A stretch of DNA of 64,000 nucleotides from an uncultured Lachnospiraceae bacterium (GCA_934292725.1 CAKQXY010000011.1:1-64000), one strand, 5' to 3'; counted from the stretch's first letter, positions 50,275 through 59,561 are shown. Numbers and translations: made by a program. Notes: generated by a model from the letters alone, not told the origin.

Positions 50275-52161
50275 ATGGGCATTATCAGTATAAAAAATCT
50301 AGTTCACCGTTTCAGCAAGTATGGCGACAATGGTGAAGAGATTGGCGAAAAGACTGCGCTAGAACAGGTATCTCTTGATATTGAGAAAGGAAGCTTTGTT
50401 GCAATATTGGGTCATAACGGCTCGGGCAAGTCAACACTGGCAAAACATTTAAATGCCTTGCTGTTGCCTACCGAGGGAACTGTATATATATCGGACAAGT
50501 TGTCATCCGATGAGAAAAATTTATGGAAGATTCGCCAGTCTACCGGCATGGTTTTCCAGAATCCAGATAATCAGATCGTAGCTAATGTTGTGGAGGAGGA
50601 TGTCGGATTTGGGCCGGAAAATATGGGCGTACCGACAGAGGAAATCTGGAAGCGTGTCAATGAAAGTTTAAAGGCTGTTGGTATGGAAACATACCGTATG
50701 CAGTCACCAAATAAATTGTCTGGCGGACAGAAGCAGCGTGTTGCAATCGCAGGAATCATGGCGATGAAGCCGCAGATTATTGTTATGGATGAACCGACTG
50801 CTATGCTTGATCCGAGCGGCCGAAAGGAAGTTCTCGATACCGTTCATGAATTGAATAAAAAGGAAAAAATCACAGTCATTTTGATCACCCACTATATGGA
50901 AGAGGTCATTGATGCTGACCGCGTAGTTGTTGTAGATGGCGGCCGCATTGTAGATGATGGAACACCACGAGAGATTTTCTCACAGGTAGAACAGTTAAAG
51001 CGTTATCATCTTGACGTGCCGCAGGTGACGGAACTTGCATGGGAGTTAAAGAAGGAAGGTCTGCCATTTAAAGATGGTGTGCTCAGTGTCAATGAGTTTA
51101 CAGATGAGTTTAAGCGAGTGTGCAATGCCGATTTTTCTGGTCATGCAGCACAAGTTTCAAGAAAAGAGAATTATTCAGAAGATAATTGTTCAAAAACAGT
51201 GAATAGTGAGCAGGCGCAGGTTTTGTTGCAGCTATCTCATGTCACACATGTCTATGACCCGGACAGCAAAGAGTCATTCCCAGCATTAAATGATGTGAGT
51301 TTGTCTGTTCATAAAAATGAATTTATCGGAATTATTGGTCATACAGGTTCTGGAAAGTCAACGCTGATCCAGCATTTAAATGGCCTTATGAAACCGACAA
51401 GCGGAACCATCACATATGATGGAAAAGATATATGGCAGGATGGCTATCCGTTAAAAGAGCTTCGCAGCAAGGTAGGTCTTGTGTTTCAGTATCCAGAGTA
51501 TCAGCTGTTTGAGGAAAGCGTCTTTAAGGATGTATGCTTTGGCCCGAAAAATCAGGGATTGACTGAAAATGAAGTAAAGGAAAGGGCAACCGAGGCACTT
51601 AAGATGGTAGGAATTGACGAATCACTTTATGAAGCATCGCCATTCGAACTGTCAGGCGGACAAAAGAGGCGTGTGGCAATCGCCGGCGTGTTGGCAATGA
51701 ATCCGCAGATTTTAATATTAGATGAGCCGACAGCAGGTCTTGATCCAAAGGGAAGAGATGATATATTAGGACAGATCGCAAAGCTGCAGAAAGAGCGCGG
51801 CATCACGATAGTGCTTGTTTCACACAGCATGGAGGATGTGGCACAATATGCAAGCCGTATTCTCGTTGTAAATGGTGGAAAGATTGTGTTCGATGATAAG
51901 CCGCGAAAGGTATTTGAACACGAAAAAGAGCTTCACGAGATGGGTCTTGCTATTCCGCAGGTGACACAGCTGATGCATCAGCTAAAGAGTGAAGGTTACC
52001 CTGTTTTTGAAAATGCCATTACTGTACAGGAGGCAAGAAAAAATCTTTTGATGTATTTTCAGGGCAAGAAAAAACAGGATTGCAAGAGCAAAGACCAGAA
52101 CAATCAGGATCAGAAGAACCTGATTGAGTCACGTAGAAAGCCGGAGGAAAAAACTGTATGA
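50275..52161 (+). CDS. fused energy-coupling factor ATPase (EcfA1-EcfA2)
   Basis: ATPase of a group II ECF vitamin/metal importer, 628 residues. Two full ABC ATPases lie in one chain. The first has Walker A GHNGSGKST near residues 46-54, signature LSGGQKQR and Walker B IIVMDEP. The second has Walker A GHTGSGKST near 356-364, signature LSGGQKRR and LILDEP. In most Firmicutes ecfA1 and ecfA2 are separate adjacent genes. A hydrophilic linker of about 40 residues joins the halves. ATG at 50275 follows GAGGAGG. Its end overlaps ecfT by 4 nt. Confidence 0.93.
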   Translation: MGIISIKNLVHRFSKYGDNGEEIGEKTALEQVSLDIEKGSFVAILGHNGSGKSTLAKHLNALLLPTEGTVYISDKLSSDEKNLWKIRQSTGMVFQNPDNQIVANVVEEDVGFGPENMGVPTEEIWKRVNESLKAVGMETYRMQSPNKLSGGQKQRVAIAGIMAMKPQIIVMDEPTAMLDPSGRKEVLDTVHELNKKEKITVILITHYMEEVIDADRVVVVDGGRIVDDGTPREIFSQVEQLKRYHLDVPQVTELAWELKKEGLPFKDGVLSVNEFTDEFKRVCNADFSGHAAQVSRKENYSEDNCSKTVNSEQAQVLLQLSHVTHVYDPDSKESFPALNDVSLSVHKNEFIGIIGHTGSGKSTLIQHLNGLMKPTSGTITYDGKDIWQDGYPLKELRSKVGLVFQYPEYQLFEESVFKDVCFGPKNQGLTENEVKERATEALKMVGIDESLYEASPFELSGGQKRRVAIAGVLAMNPQILILDEPTAGLDPKGRDDILGQIAKLQKERGITIVLVSHSMEDVAQYASRILVVNGGKIVFDDKPRKVFEHEKELHEMGLAIPQVTQLMHQLKSEGYPVFENAITVQEARKNLLMYFQGKKKQDCKSKDQNNQDQKNLIESRRKPEEKTV

Positions 52162-52964
52162 TTCGAGATATTACAATAGGACAATATTATGCGGCAGATT
52201 CCATAATTCATCGGCTTGATCCGCGTGTCAAGCTGGCAGGTACTATGCTTTATATTATTAGTCTGTTTACGGCAGATGGACCGATCTGCTATCTGCTAGC
52301 AGTATTTGCGTTAGCAGCTGTGATTCATCTGTCAACTGTTCCATTCAAATTTATGGCAAGAGGATTAAAGAGTATTGTAATTATTCTTTTGATTACAGTT
52401 TCTTTTAATTTGTTTTTGACACCGGGAACAAGTATTATAGATGTGTGGCTGCTTCGCCATATAACATGGGAGGGCTTAGAAAAGGCCGTATACATGGGAA
52501 TACGTTTGATTCTTTTAATTCTTGGCTCATCCATCATGACACTTACGACAACGCCAAATGCGCTGACAGACGGCTTAGAAAAGAGTCTTGGTTTCTTAAA
52601 AAAGGTCAAGATTCCAGTACATGAAATTGCAATGACCATGTCAATTGCACTTCGTTTTATCCCAATTTTGATTGAAGAGACAGACAAGATCATGAAGGCG
52701 CAGACTGCCAGAGGTGCCGATTTTGAGAGCGGCGGTTTTATAAAAAAAGCCAAAGCGATGGTGCCGCTTCTTGTACCGCTGTTTATTTCAGCATTTCGCC
52801 GTGCATCCGATCTTGCAATGGCGATGGAAGCAAGATGCTATCATGGAGATGAGAACCGCACAAAAATGAAGCCGCTAAAATATGCAGCGATTGATAGAAA
52901 AGCATATCTATGCCTGCTTTTATACATGGTGGTTATGGTTGTGTTAGCAGTTATGTGGAAGTAA
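52158..52964 (+). CDS. ecfT: energy-coupling factor transporter transmembrane protein EcfT
   Basis: Membrane coupling subunit that links the ATPases to substrate-specific S components encoded elsewhere. It has 268 residues and four or more membrane segments in the first half, plus one near the C-terminus. The coupling-helix motif appears as AQTARGADFE near residues 174-183, followed by AMEARCY. ATGA overlap with the ATPase gene indicates coupling. Confidence 0.95.
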   Translation: MIRDITIGQYYAADSIIHRLDPRVKLAGTMLYIISLFTADGPICYLLAVFALAAVIHLSTVPFKFMARGLKSIVIILLITVSFNLFLTPGTSIIDVWLLRHITWEGLEKAVYMGIRLILLILGSSIMTLTTTPNALTDGLEKSLGFLKKVKIPVHEIAMTMSIALRFIPILIEETDKIMKAQTARGADFESGGFIKKAKAMVPLLVPLFISAFRRASDLAMAMEARCYHGDENRTKMKPLKYAAIDRKAYLCLLLYMVVMVVLAVMWK

Positions 52965-53013
52965 GCAGATAAAAATAGATTTTTCCAAATAAGTTTTGAG
53001 AGTGAGAAATAGA

Positions 53014-54105
53014 ATGACAAAGCGAGTAAAAATGGTCGTTGCCTATGATGGAACGAATTACTGTGGATGGCAGAAGCAGCCAAATGGCATCTGTATAGAG
53101 GAAGTGTTAAACCGTGAGCTGTCCAAGCTGCTAAATGAGCCGATTGAGGTGATCGGTGCCAGCCGAACAGATTCTGGTGTTCATGCAAGAGGCAACATTG
53201 CGGTGTTTGATACCCATGCGCGTATGCCAGCTGACAAAATCTGTATCGCGCTCAACCAGCGTCTGCCAAAGGATATCGTAATTCAGGAGTCTTGTGAGGT
53301 TGAACCAGATTATCATCCAAGAAAGCGCAATACAAGAAAGACTTACGAGTATCGCATTTTAAATAGAAGAGTGCCACTGCCTGATCAGCGTTTAAATTCC
53401 TATTTTTATTATTATGCGCTTGATGTGGATAAGATGAGAGAAGCAGCGCAGTACCTTGTCGGTGAGCATGATTTTAAGAGCTTTTGCTCAATCCGCACGC
53501 AGGTGGAGGATACAGTTCGCCGTATTTATTCGATTACAATAAAAAAGAATGAAGATGACCGCATTGATATCCGCATCAGTGGAAATGGATTTCTCTACAA
53601 TATGGTGCGCATTATCGTGGGCAGTTTAGTAAAGGTTGGCTGCGGTTTCTGGAAGCCAGAGCAGATCAAAGAGGCACTTGAGGCACGAGATCGAAGCAAG
53701 GCGGGTCCGAAGGCACCGGCAGAGGGATTAACGCTGATTTCCATCGAGGAAGAGACACTTCCGGCTGTAATCCGTGAGGAGAATGAGCACTGGTCTTATC
53801 GTATCAATCAGGGCGAAATCGAAAGTTTTGGTAAAGCATATATCCAAATCTATGAATGCGATGAGTGTGATTTTGAGAGGCTTCTTTTGCGTCTTGTCAA
53901 GCAGGCATCCAGAAATGGAGCTGCGCAGATACATGTAAGAGACAATACCGGACATTTAACACTTGGCTATAAGGCAGAATACTTCACGTTTCGTCAGGAG
54001 TATATCCAGTGGGATGAGACAGAGAACGCAGAAGCGCACTGGTATGTCACAAGCGATGAGAAGAAAAATCAGAAAACTGCTCTTGAGGAAAAAACAGAAA
54101 TTTAA
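53014..54105 (+). CDS. truA: tRNA pseudouridine(38-40) synthase TruA with C-terminal extension
   Basis: Forms pseudouridine at tRNA positions 38-40. It has 363 residues, against about 245-270 for typical TruA. The nucleophile is D53 in GASRTDSGVHARG; NTRKTYEYRI and GNGFLYNMVRIIVG are conserved. The catalytic domains end near residue 245. A further 110 residues (starting near TLPAVIREENEHWSYRIN) have no TruA match that I recognise. ATG at 53014 is chosen over TTG at 52996. Third gene of the ecf operon, as common in Firmicutes. Confidence 0.93.
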   Translation: MTKRVKMVVAYDGTNYCGWQKQPNGICIEEVLNRELSKLLNEPIEVIGASRTDSGVHARGNIAVFDTHARMPADKICIALNQRLPKDIVIQESCEVEPDYHPRKRNTRKTYEYRILNRRVPLPDQRLNSYFYYYALDVDKMREAAQYLVGEHDFKSFCSIRTQVEDTVRRIYSITIKKNEDDRIDIRISGNGFLYNMVRIIVGSLVKVGCGFWKPEQIKEALEARDRSKAGPKAPAEGLTLISIEEETLPAVIREENEHWSYRINQGEIESFGKAYIQIYECDECDFERLLLRLVKQASRNGAAQIHVRDNTGHLTLGYKAEYFTFRQEYIQWDETENAEAHWYVTSDEKKNQKTALEEKTEI

Positions 54106-54135
54106 TAGAAGTTTGAAAACAGAAAAAGGGTATTT

Positions 54136-54639
54136 ATGAAGAAACAAAAAAACGATAATGAAAAACAGATTGGGGTTTACTTGTTCCAAGTCGTCTCTAT
54201 ACTTATTTTATTTTTCTGTGTTTGGCTGTTGACAAGAGAAAAAACGTATAATGAGATTGATGTCAATAAGGTCGCACAAAATTTGGTCGAGCTCATGCCA
54301 GACACGGTCGTATCAGAAAGCGATATGGTCGTAAAGGAACGTTTTGGGTTGGAGGCAAATGCCTTTAATGCGCTTGTCTACTATGGACCAGATTCCAATA
54401 TGGATGCGGCGGAGCTGCTGCTAATTGACATGAAAGATACGAGCCAGAAGGAGACCGTAACAGATGCGATTCAAAAAAGAATTGACTATCAAAAGACCTG
54501 CTTTGAAGGTTATGGTGTCGATCAGATGGAACTCATCAATCAGGCCAAAACAATTGTCTATGGTCATTATGTGCTCTTTATTGTATCAAAAGACAGCCAA
54601 CCCGCAAGGGATGCATTTTCAGAGGCGGTCACCAAATAG
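54136..54639 (+). CDS. DUF4358-type membrane-anchored protein
   Basis: A 167-residue protein with one N-terminal membrane segment (about 12-34) and an outside domain with VKERFGLEANAFNALVYYGP, which resembles DUF4358 proteins often found next to acyltransferase genes in Clostridia. It has no catalytic motif that I recognise. It lies 30 nt after truA and 67 nt before the MBOAT gene. Its neighbours suggest a link to surface polysaccharide modification; this is inference. Confidence 0.75.
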   Translation: MKKQKNDNEKQIGVYLFQVVSILILFFCVWLLTREKTYNEIDVNKVAQNLVELMPDTVVSESDMVVKERFGLEANAFNALVYYGPDSNMDAAELLLIDMKDTSQKETVTDAIQKRIDYQKTCFEGYGVDQMELINQAKTIVYGHYVLFIVSKDSQPARDAFSEAVTK

Positions 54640-54706
54640 TGATTATAAATTGTATGACAGATAACGGTTGTAAATAGTAATCACAAAAAGGAACAGGAGA
54701 TAAAAT

Positions 54707-56101
54707 ATGGTATTTTCAAGTATGACTTTTTTATTTGCATTTTTGCCTGTTGTGGTTTTGGTGTACATGCTTAGTCCCAAGCAGATGAAAAATGCAATTC
54801 TTTTAATCGCAAGTTTATTCTTTTATGCATGGGGAGAACCGAGAAACATTCTACTCATGCTCTTAAGCATTGTTGTGAATTATGTGTTTGGACGTATCAT
54901 AGAGGCAGACAGAGCATCACAGTCAAAAATGCGTGTCTGGAACTTGGGCTTTGCAGTTGCCTGGAATGTGCTGATGCTTGGAATTTTTAAATACGTTTCC
55001 GGGATTTCGCAGACACTTCATGCAATGCTGCCGTCCCTCATTCCAGTTGCAAAGATTGCGCTGCCGATAGGTATCTCATTTTATACGTTTCAGGCGATTT
55101 CCTACCTTGTTGATGTGTACCGCGGAACAACAAGAGCGCAAAACAATTTGGTTAATTTTGCCCTCTATATTGCAATGTTTCCGCAGTTGATTGCCGGTCC
55201 GATCGTGCGATACGAGGACGTGGAGCAGCAGATTAGAAGCCGTAGGGTAACGCTTGCAGGCTTTGGCGTGGGCTGTGAGTTCTTTATTCGTGGCATGGTG
55301 AAGAAGGTATTGTTTGCCAATTTGCTCGGCCAGATTTTTGTGCGTATTCAAGCGCTAAACAATATGCAGTCATCTGTTGTAACTGCATGGATTGGTGCGA
55401 TCTTATATACATTACAGATCTATTACGATTTTAGTGGTTATTCTGATATGGCGATTGGTCTTGGAAGAATGTTTGGTTTCCATTTTCCACAGAATTTCAA
55501 TTATCCATATATCGCCGCAAGCATAACCGATTTCTGGCGAAGATGGCATATGACACTTGGAACCTGGTTTCGCGAGTACGTGTACATTCCGCTTGGCGGA
55601 AATCGCGTGACAACTGCAAAGCATATCCGAAACTTGCTGATTGTTTGGGGACTGACTGGTGTATGGCACGGCGCAGGCATTAACTTTTTGCTTTGGGGTC
55701 TTTACTATGGCGTGCTGCTTATCATTGAAAAGTATTTGATTGGCGGATTTTTAAACAAGCATAAGGTGATTGGGCATGCATTTACACTCATTGCAGTAGT
55801 GATTGGCTGGATGTTGTTTGCAAATACAAGCTTTGCTTCATTGGGACAATATTTTGGTATGATGTTTGGCATCGGCGGCGTTTCCTTTTTTAATGCAACA
55901 GCAGGATATTTTATGCGCACAAGTATTGTTTTATTGGTGCTTGGTGTACTCTTTTCTACACCGATTATGCACCAGATAGGCGAGCATATTTTTGTACGTT
56001 ACCCAAAGGTAAGCGCAGCAGTTCGAGTGTTTTTATTTTTACTTTGTATTGCGGCGCTTGTCTACCAGACATATAATCCATTTTTATATTTCAGATTCTA
56101 A
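54707..56101 (+). CDS. MBOAT family O-acyltransferase (AlgI/DltB-like)
   Basis: Polytopic membrane protein of 464 residues that likely moves acetyl groups across the membrane to a polysaccharide. The family motif YYDFSGYSDMAIGLGRMFGF lies near residues 239-258, and the catalytic His321 is in LTGVWHGAGINFLLWG. About ten or more membrane segments are visible. It begins a three-gene set with DHHW and SGNH proteins. The set parallels AlgI-AlgJ/AlgX. Substrate unknown. Confidence 0.93.
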   Translation: MVFSSMTFLFAFLPVVVLVYMLSPKQMKNAILLIASLFFYAWGEPRNILLMLLSIVVNYVFGRIIEADRASQSKMRVWNLGFAVAWNVLMLGIFKYVSGISQTLHAMLPSLIPVAKIALPIGISFYTFQAISYLVDVYRGTTRAQNNLVNFALYIAMFPQLIAGPIVRYEDVEQQIRSRRVTLAGFGVGCEFFIRGMVKKVLFANLLGQIFVRIQALNNMQSSVVTAWIGAILYTLQIYYDFSGYSDMAIGLGRMFGFHFPQNFNYPYIAASITDFWRRWHMTLGTWFREYVYIPLGGNRVTTAKHIRNLLIVWGLTGVWHGAGINFLLWGLYYGVLLIIEKYLIGGFLNKHKVIGHAFTLIAVVIGWMLFANTSFASLGQYFGMMFGIGGVSFFNATAGYFMRTSIVLLVLGVLFSTPIMHQIGEHIFVRYPKVSAAVRVFLFLLCIAALVYQTYNPFLYFRF

Positions 56102-56112
56102 GGAGGTTTGCC

Positions 56113-57297
56113 TTGAACACAAAAGAAATTCGCAAAAGAAAAGGCTTTTATTTTTGCCTGCTGGCATTTACCAGTGTCTTGCTTCTTTTGCTTTTGAGTA
56201 TCGTCAGCCTGTTCTGGCCGACCAGACGTTTTTCTGCATCCGAGCGTAGAAATCTTGCTCAGCGCCCTAAGCTTTCCTATGAGGGAATTGTTGATGGAAC
56301 TTTTTCAAATGAGGTGGAAAGCTACTTGGCGGATCAGTATCCTGCAAGAGACATTTGGGTCTATTTAAATTCTTTGCAAAACCGCATCCTTGGAATTGAT
56401 TATCAAAATGGAATTTATCGAGGCAAGGACGGGTATCTGATTCAAGGCTTTGAAAAGAGTGAAATTGATAAAGAGGATCAGAAAAAGCAGGAAATTTTGA
56501 ATTCATTTTTAGAACGCAATTCACAACTTCAAAGCTATGTAATGCTTGTGCCGACAGCATCATGGATTTTAAAAGATCTCTTGCCGTCAGGTGCACCGCA
56601 GGGGGATGAAAAGAGCTGGTATGAGAGCTGGCTTTCGACCTCGAAAATCTCAGAGTTATCAAATGTTACAGTTGTTGACTGTGCAGATGAATTAGCAGAG
56701 GCAGCAAAGACTAATCAGATTTATTATAGAACAGATCACCATTGGACAACGTATGGTGCAAGTGCTGCATTTAAAGAGCTTGCAAAGCAGATGGATCTTC
56801 CTTATGAGGAAGGTGATTTTGAGGCGTACACTGTTCACACAAAGTTTCAGGGAACTATGATGTCTTCGAGTGGTTTTTATTCAGGAACAAAAGATACAAT
56901 TGATCTTTATTTGCCAAAGGAACCTGAAACAATTCTTGTGACTAATAAAGAAGCACAGACGACAGCAACGACTATTTACTCAGAAGAAGGACTCCTTGGA
57001 AATGATCCATATGAGGTCTTTTTAGGCGGAAATTATGGACTCTTGAATATTCGCACCAGTTCGCAGAGCAAAAGAAAACTGCTTTTATTAAAGGATTCCT
57101 ATGCGAATGCAATGATTGGCTTTTTGACTCCATATTTTTCTGAGATTGATATCGTCGATCCGCGCTACTACAGCAGTGATCTTGATATGCAGATCGCTGT
57201 AAATCAATATACCGATCTTTTGATTCTCTACAATTTGCAAAGCTTTGCAAAGGATTCGTCACTTGCGCTTGTCTTGGGAGAGGAGGCAGCAGAATGA
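56113..57297 (+). CDS. DHHW family protein (AlgJ/AlgX-like)
   Basis: Membrane-anchored extracellular protein, 394 residues, with one N-terminal membrane segment (about 14-37). The DHHW motif is in YYRTDHHWTTYGASAAFKEL near residues 203-222, a catalytic part of the SGNH-like acetyltransferase fold. The later KLLLLKDSYANAMIGFL carries the Ser-containing block. Start is TTG at 56113 with AGGAGG 6 nt upstream. Its stop overlaps the next gene by 4 nt (ATGA). Confidence 0.9.
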   Translation: MNTKEIRKRKGFYFCLLAFTSVLLLLLLSIVSLFWPTRRFSASERRNLAQRPKLSYEGIVDGTFSNEVESYLADQYPARDIWVYLNSLQNRILGIDYQNGIYRGKDGYLIQGFEKSEIDKEDQKKQEILNSFLERNSQLQSYVMLVPTASWILKDLLPSGAPQGDEKSWYESWLSTSKISELSNVTVVDCADELAEAAKTNQIYYRTDHHWTTYGASAAFKELAKQMDLPYEEGDFEAYTVHTKFQGTMMSSSGFYSGTKDTIDLYLPKEPETILVTNKEAQTTATTIYSEEGLLGNDPYEVFLGGNYGLLNIRTSSQSKRKLLLLKDSYANAMIGFLTPYFSEIDIVDPRYYSSDLDMQIAVNQYTDLLILYNLQSFAKDSSLALVLGEEAAE

Positions 57298-58223
57298 GGA
57301 AATATACACGTTTGCTTCGTATTGCGTTGTCAATTTTAGGAAGCTTTTTGCTTGCCTTTGTGGTGCTTGGATTGATATTTACCTTTCGAATCAAGAAATC
57401 AACGGTCACAGCAGAGGCAAAGAGTTTGGTGGAAAACTTAGGCACAAAATCAGAGCTTGATGCGGCAAGTGAGCTGGCAGCACTGAAGCAGACAGAGGTG
57501 CAAACACAGGCTGCAGATACGCAAGGACAGATGGAAACACAGGAATTGGCACAGAACGACCCGGCAGAGGGACAAGAACAAAATCAGGCTCCTGTAGAAA
57601 CTGAACAGGAGAGTGGTACCTCACTCGATGCTTTGATCGCGCAGTGGAACGAACAGCTCGATGCAGACACGGTGACGAATCTTAGCGAAGAGGAGCAGAT
57701 TGCAGTACATACTCTCTTTGCCAATACAATCTTTTTTGGTGATTCAATGACACAGGCCATCAGCGATTGTGGTTTTATGGACGCAGCGAATGTCGTCTAT
57801 CAGCGAAGCGCGACAATTGACGTGCTGATACCGAAAATACCAGAGGTTGCAGCTACATTGCCACAGCAGGTTATCATCTTTACCGGATTAAATGACTGCA
57901 ATCATTACACCGATATCGCAGACTACAGACGGGATTATGTGACGATGCTCCAACAGTTAAAGGCATCCATTCCAGGCGTAAAGATTGTTGTCAGCAGTCT
58001 GCTTCCTCCATCCGATGCGTTTGGCGCAACGAGACCAGATTTGGCGAGGGCACCACAGTTTGATCAGGAGTTGCGGGCGATCTGCCAGGAAAATGATGTC
58101 ACATATGTGGACAGTACCTGGATTGTGCGCCAGAAGAACTATCAGGAGGATGGCATTCATATGAATCGAACTTTTTATAGGGTTTGGTTTCGCTACCTCA
58201 AAGCTCTGCTAGGTAATCAGTAG
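57294..58223 (+). CDS. membrane-anchored SGNH/GDSL hydrolase-like protein
   Basis: A 309-residue protein with an N-terminal membrane segment (about 9-32), a Gln/Glu/Thr-rich linker (50-115) and an SGNH domain. The catalytic Ser151 is in FFGDSMTQ, the block with Asn is GLNDCNHY, and D286/H289 are in EDGIHMN. It is probably a partner esterase or acetyltransferase of the MBOAT and DHHW genes. Coupled to the DHHW gene by a 4-nt overlap. Confidence 0.9.
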   Translation: MRKYTRLLRIALSILGSFLLAFVVLGLIFTFRIKKSTVTAEAKSLVENLGTKSELDAASELAALKQTEVQTQAADTQGQMETQELAQNDPAEGQEQNQAPVETEQESGTSLDALIAQWNEQLDADTVTNLSEEEQIAVHTLFANTIFFGDSMTQAISDCGFMDAANVVYQRSATIDVLIPKIPEVAATLPQQVIIFTGLNDCNHYTDIADYRRDYVTMLQQLKASIPGVKIVVSSLLPPSDAFGATRPDLARAPQFDQELRAICQENDVTYVDSTWIVRQKNYQEDGIHMNRTFYRVWFRYLKALLGNQ

Positions 58224-58239
58224 CGATTTGAGGGGATAG

Positions 58240-58437
58240 CCGCTACAGTTCACAGATACGACAATATTTGCAGTATAGCCCGAAGGTGAATGGATTTCAC
58301 GAGCCGGACACTTGGAGCAGGTCTTTCAATGTAATGTATAATAATAATGAGCATAACAGGAGCCTGCGGAGTTTGGTCCGGCGACGAAACCATTGCACCG
58401 AAGGGCTTTCGTAACATAGTCCCGTGAACTGTAACGG
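58240..58437. repeat. ACAGTTCAC-bounded palindromic element C
   Basis: A 198-nt element with 14-bp terminal inverted repeats differing at one position (CCGCTACAGTTCAC at 58240-58253; GTGAACTGTAACGG at 58424-58437). Inside, AGCCC-GAA-GGTGaATGG pairs with CCATTgCACC-GAA-GGGCT, and GCCGGAC pairs with GTCCGGC. This makes one long imperfect hairpin, different from the arm of A and B. It lies between the SGNH gene and the rplM promoter. Confidence 0.78.
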
Positions 58438-58474
58438 AAAACCTCATTTTTTTTGAAAAAATCAAGAAAAGCAG

Positions 58475-58503
58475 TTGACACACACGGCAGAGTGTAATAT
58501 AAT
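58475..58503 (+). promoter_or_regulatory. sigma-A promoter of rplM-rpsI
   Basis: TTGACA at 58475-58480 and TATAAT at 58498-58503 with a 17-bp spacer, a full consensus match. Confidence 0.93.
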
Positions 58504-58642
58504 AAGGAAGCTGTGTTTAAATATGGTTTAGACACAGTTGATAGCGTGTATGTGTCTGGCTAAGCCAAGCCCCGGTAAAGACAGACTGCTTACAATAAAT
58601 GTAGTATAGTTAAATGGATATATTTATTTAGGAGGGAAACCA
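58504..58642 (+). promoter_or_regulatory. rplM leader, possible L13-type control region
   Basis: About 130 nt of leader include AGACACA pairing with TGTGTCT (near 58528-58557), then GGCTAAGCC and GCCCCGG segments. In Bacillus an L13 leader regulates rplM-rpsI. The place fits, but I cannot confirm the family structure by eye. Confidence 0.5.
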
Positions 58643-59071
58643 ATGAAGACTTACATGGCAAATCCTGCAAAAGTTGAGAAGAAGTGGTATGTTGTAGATG
58701 CTGAAGGACAGACATTAGGTCGTCTTGCATCCGAGGTTGCTAAGGTATTAAGAGGAAAGAACAAGCCAGAGTTCACACCTTTCGTTGATACAGGTGATTA
58801 TGTAATCGTTATCAATGCTGAGAAGATTGTAGTTAGCGGAAAGAAGATGGAGCAGAAGCTGTATCACACCCATTCCGCATATGTTGGTGGTTTCAAGACC
58901 GCTACTTTAAAGGAAATGATCGAGAAGAAGCCAGAGAAGGTTGTTGAGCTTGCAGTAGCAGGTATGCTTCCAAAGGGACCGTTGGGCAGAGAGATGTACA
59001 CAAAGCTTCACGTATATGCAGGAGCAGAGCATCCGCACGCAGCACAGAAGCCAGAAGTATTGACATTCTAA
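58643..59071 (+). CDS. rplM: 50S ribosomal protein L13
   Basis: Early-assembly 50S protein, 142 residues. It starts MKTYMANPAKVEKKWYVVDA and shows AEGQTLGRLASEVAKVLRGK and KGPLGREMYTKLHVYAGAEH. AGGAGGG lies upstream of ATG at 58643. Paired with rpsI as in nearly all bacteria. Confidence 0.98.
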   Translation: MKTYMANPAKVEKKWYVVDAEGQTLGRLASEVAKVLRGKNKPEFTPFVDTGDYVIVINAEKIVVSGKKMEQKLYHTHSAYVGGFKTATLKEMIEKKPEKVVELAVAGMLPKGPLGREMYTKLHVYAGAEHPHAAQKPEVLTF

Positions 59072-59096
59072 TAGGTAGTGTAAGGAGGAAATCACA

Positions 59097-59489
59097 GTGG
59101 CTAAGACAAAGTTTTATGGAACAGGTAGAAGAAAGAGCAGTATTGCCAGAGTATATTTAGTACCAGGTACTGGTAATATCACCATCAATAAGAGAGATAT
59201 CGACAACTACTTTGGTCTTGAGACCTTAAAGATGGTTGTACGTCAGCCGCTTGCAGCAACTGAGACTGCTGACAAGTTTGACGTTTTAGTTAACGTTCAT
59301 GGTGGTGGAACAACAGGTCAGGCTGGTGCAATCCGTCATGGTATCTCCCGTGCACTTCTGCAGGCAGACGCTGAGTATCGTCCAGTTCTGAAGAAGGCAG
59401 GTTTCTTAACAAGAGATCCAAGAATGAAGGAAAGAAAGAAGCCAGGTTTAAAGGCAGCTCGTCGTGCTCCACAGTTCAGCAAGAGATAA
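59097..59489 (+). CDS. rpsI: 30S ribosomal protein S9
   Basis: 30S head protein whose C-terminal tail contacts P-site tRNA. It has 130 residues from GTG at 59097 (AAGGAGG upstream). GTGRRKSSIARVYLVPGTGN is at the N-terminus, and the C-terminal RRAPQFSKR keeps the invariant Lys-Arg. The 3' end of rpsI is used as an integration site by mobile elements in some Firmicutes, and a defence island follows here. Confidence 0.98.
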   Translation: MAKTKFYGTGRRKSSIARVYLVPGTGNITINKRDIDNYFGLETLKMVVRQPLAATETADKFDVLVNVHGGGTTGQAGAIRHGISRALLQADAEYRPVLKKAGFLTRDPRMKERKKPGLKAARRAPQFSKR

Positions 59490-59510
59490 TCAGACCAAAC
59501 AACTTCAAGA

Positions 59511-59546
59511 AAACCGCGGAAATTCAACGTTTCTGCGGTTTTTTTA
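59511..59546 (+). terminator. terminator after rpsI
   Basis: AAAACCGCGGAAA and TTTCTGCGGTTTTTT form a hairpin around TTCAACG, ending in seven T. Confidence 0.92.
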
Positions 59547-59561
59547 ATACCCAAAAGTTCT

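Noticed and set aside
58250..58483. 77-residue minus-strand frame near rplM
   Set aside because: It lies across palindromic element C and the rplM promoter; no start signal.
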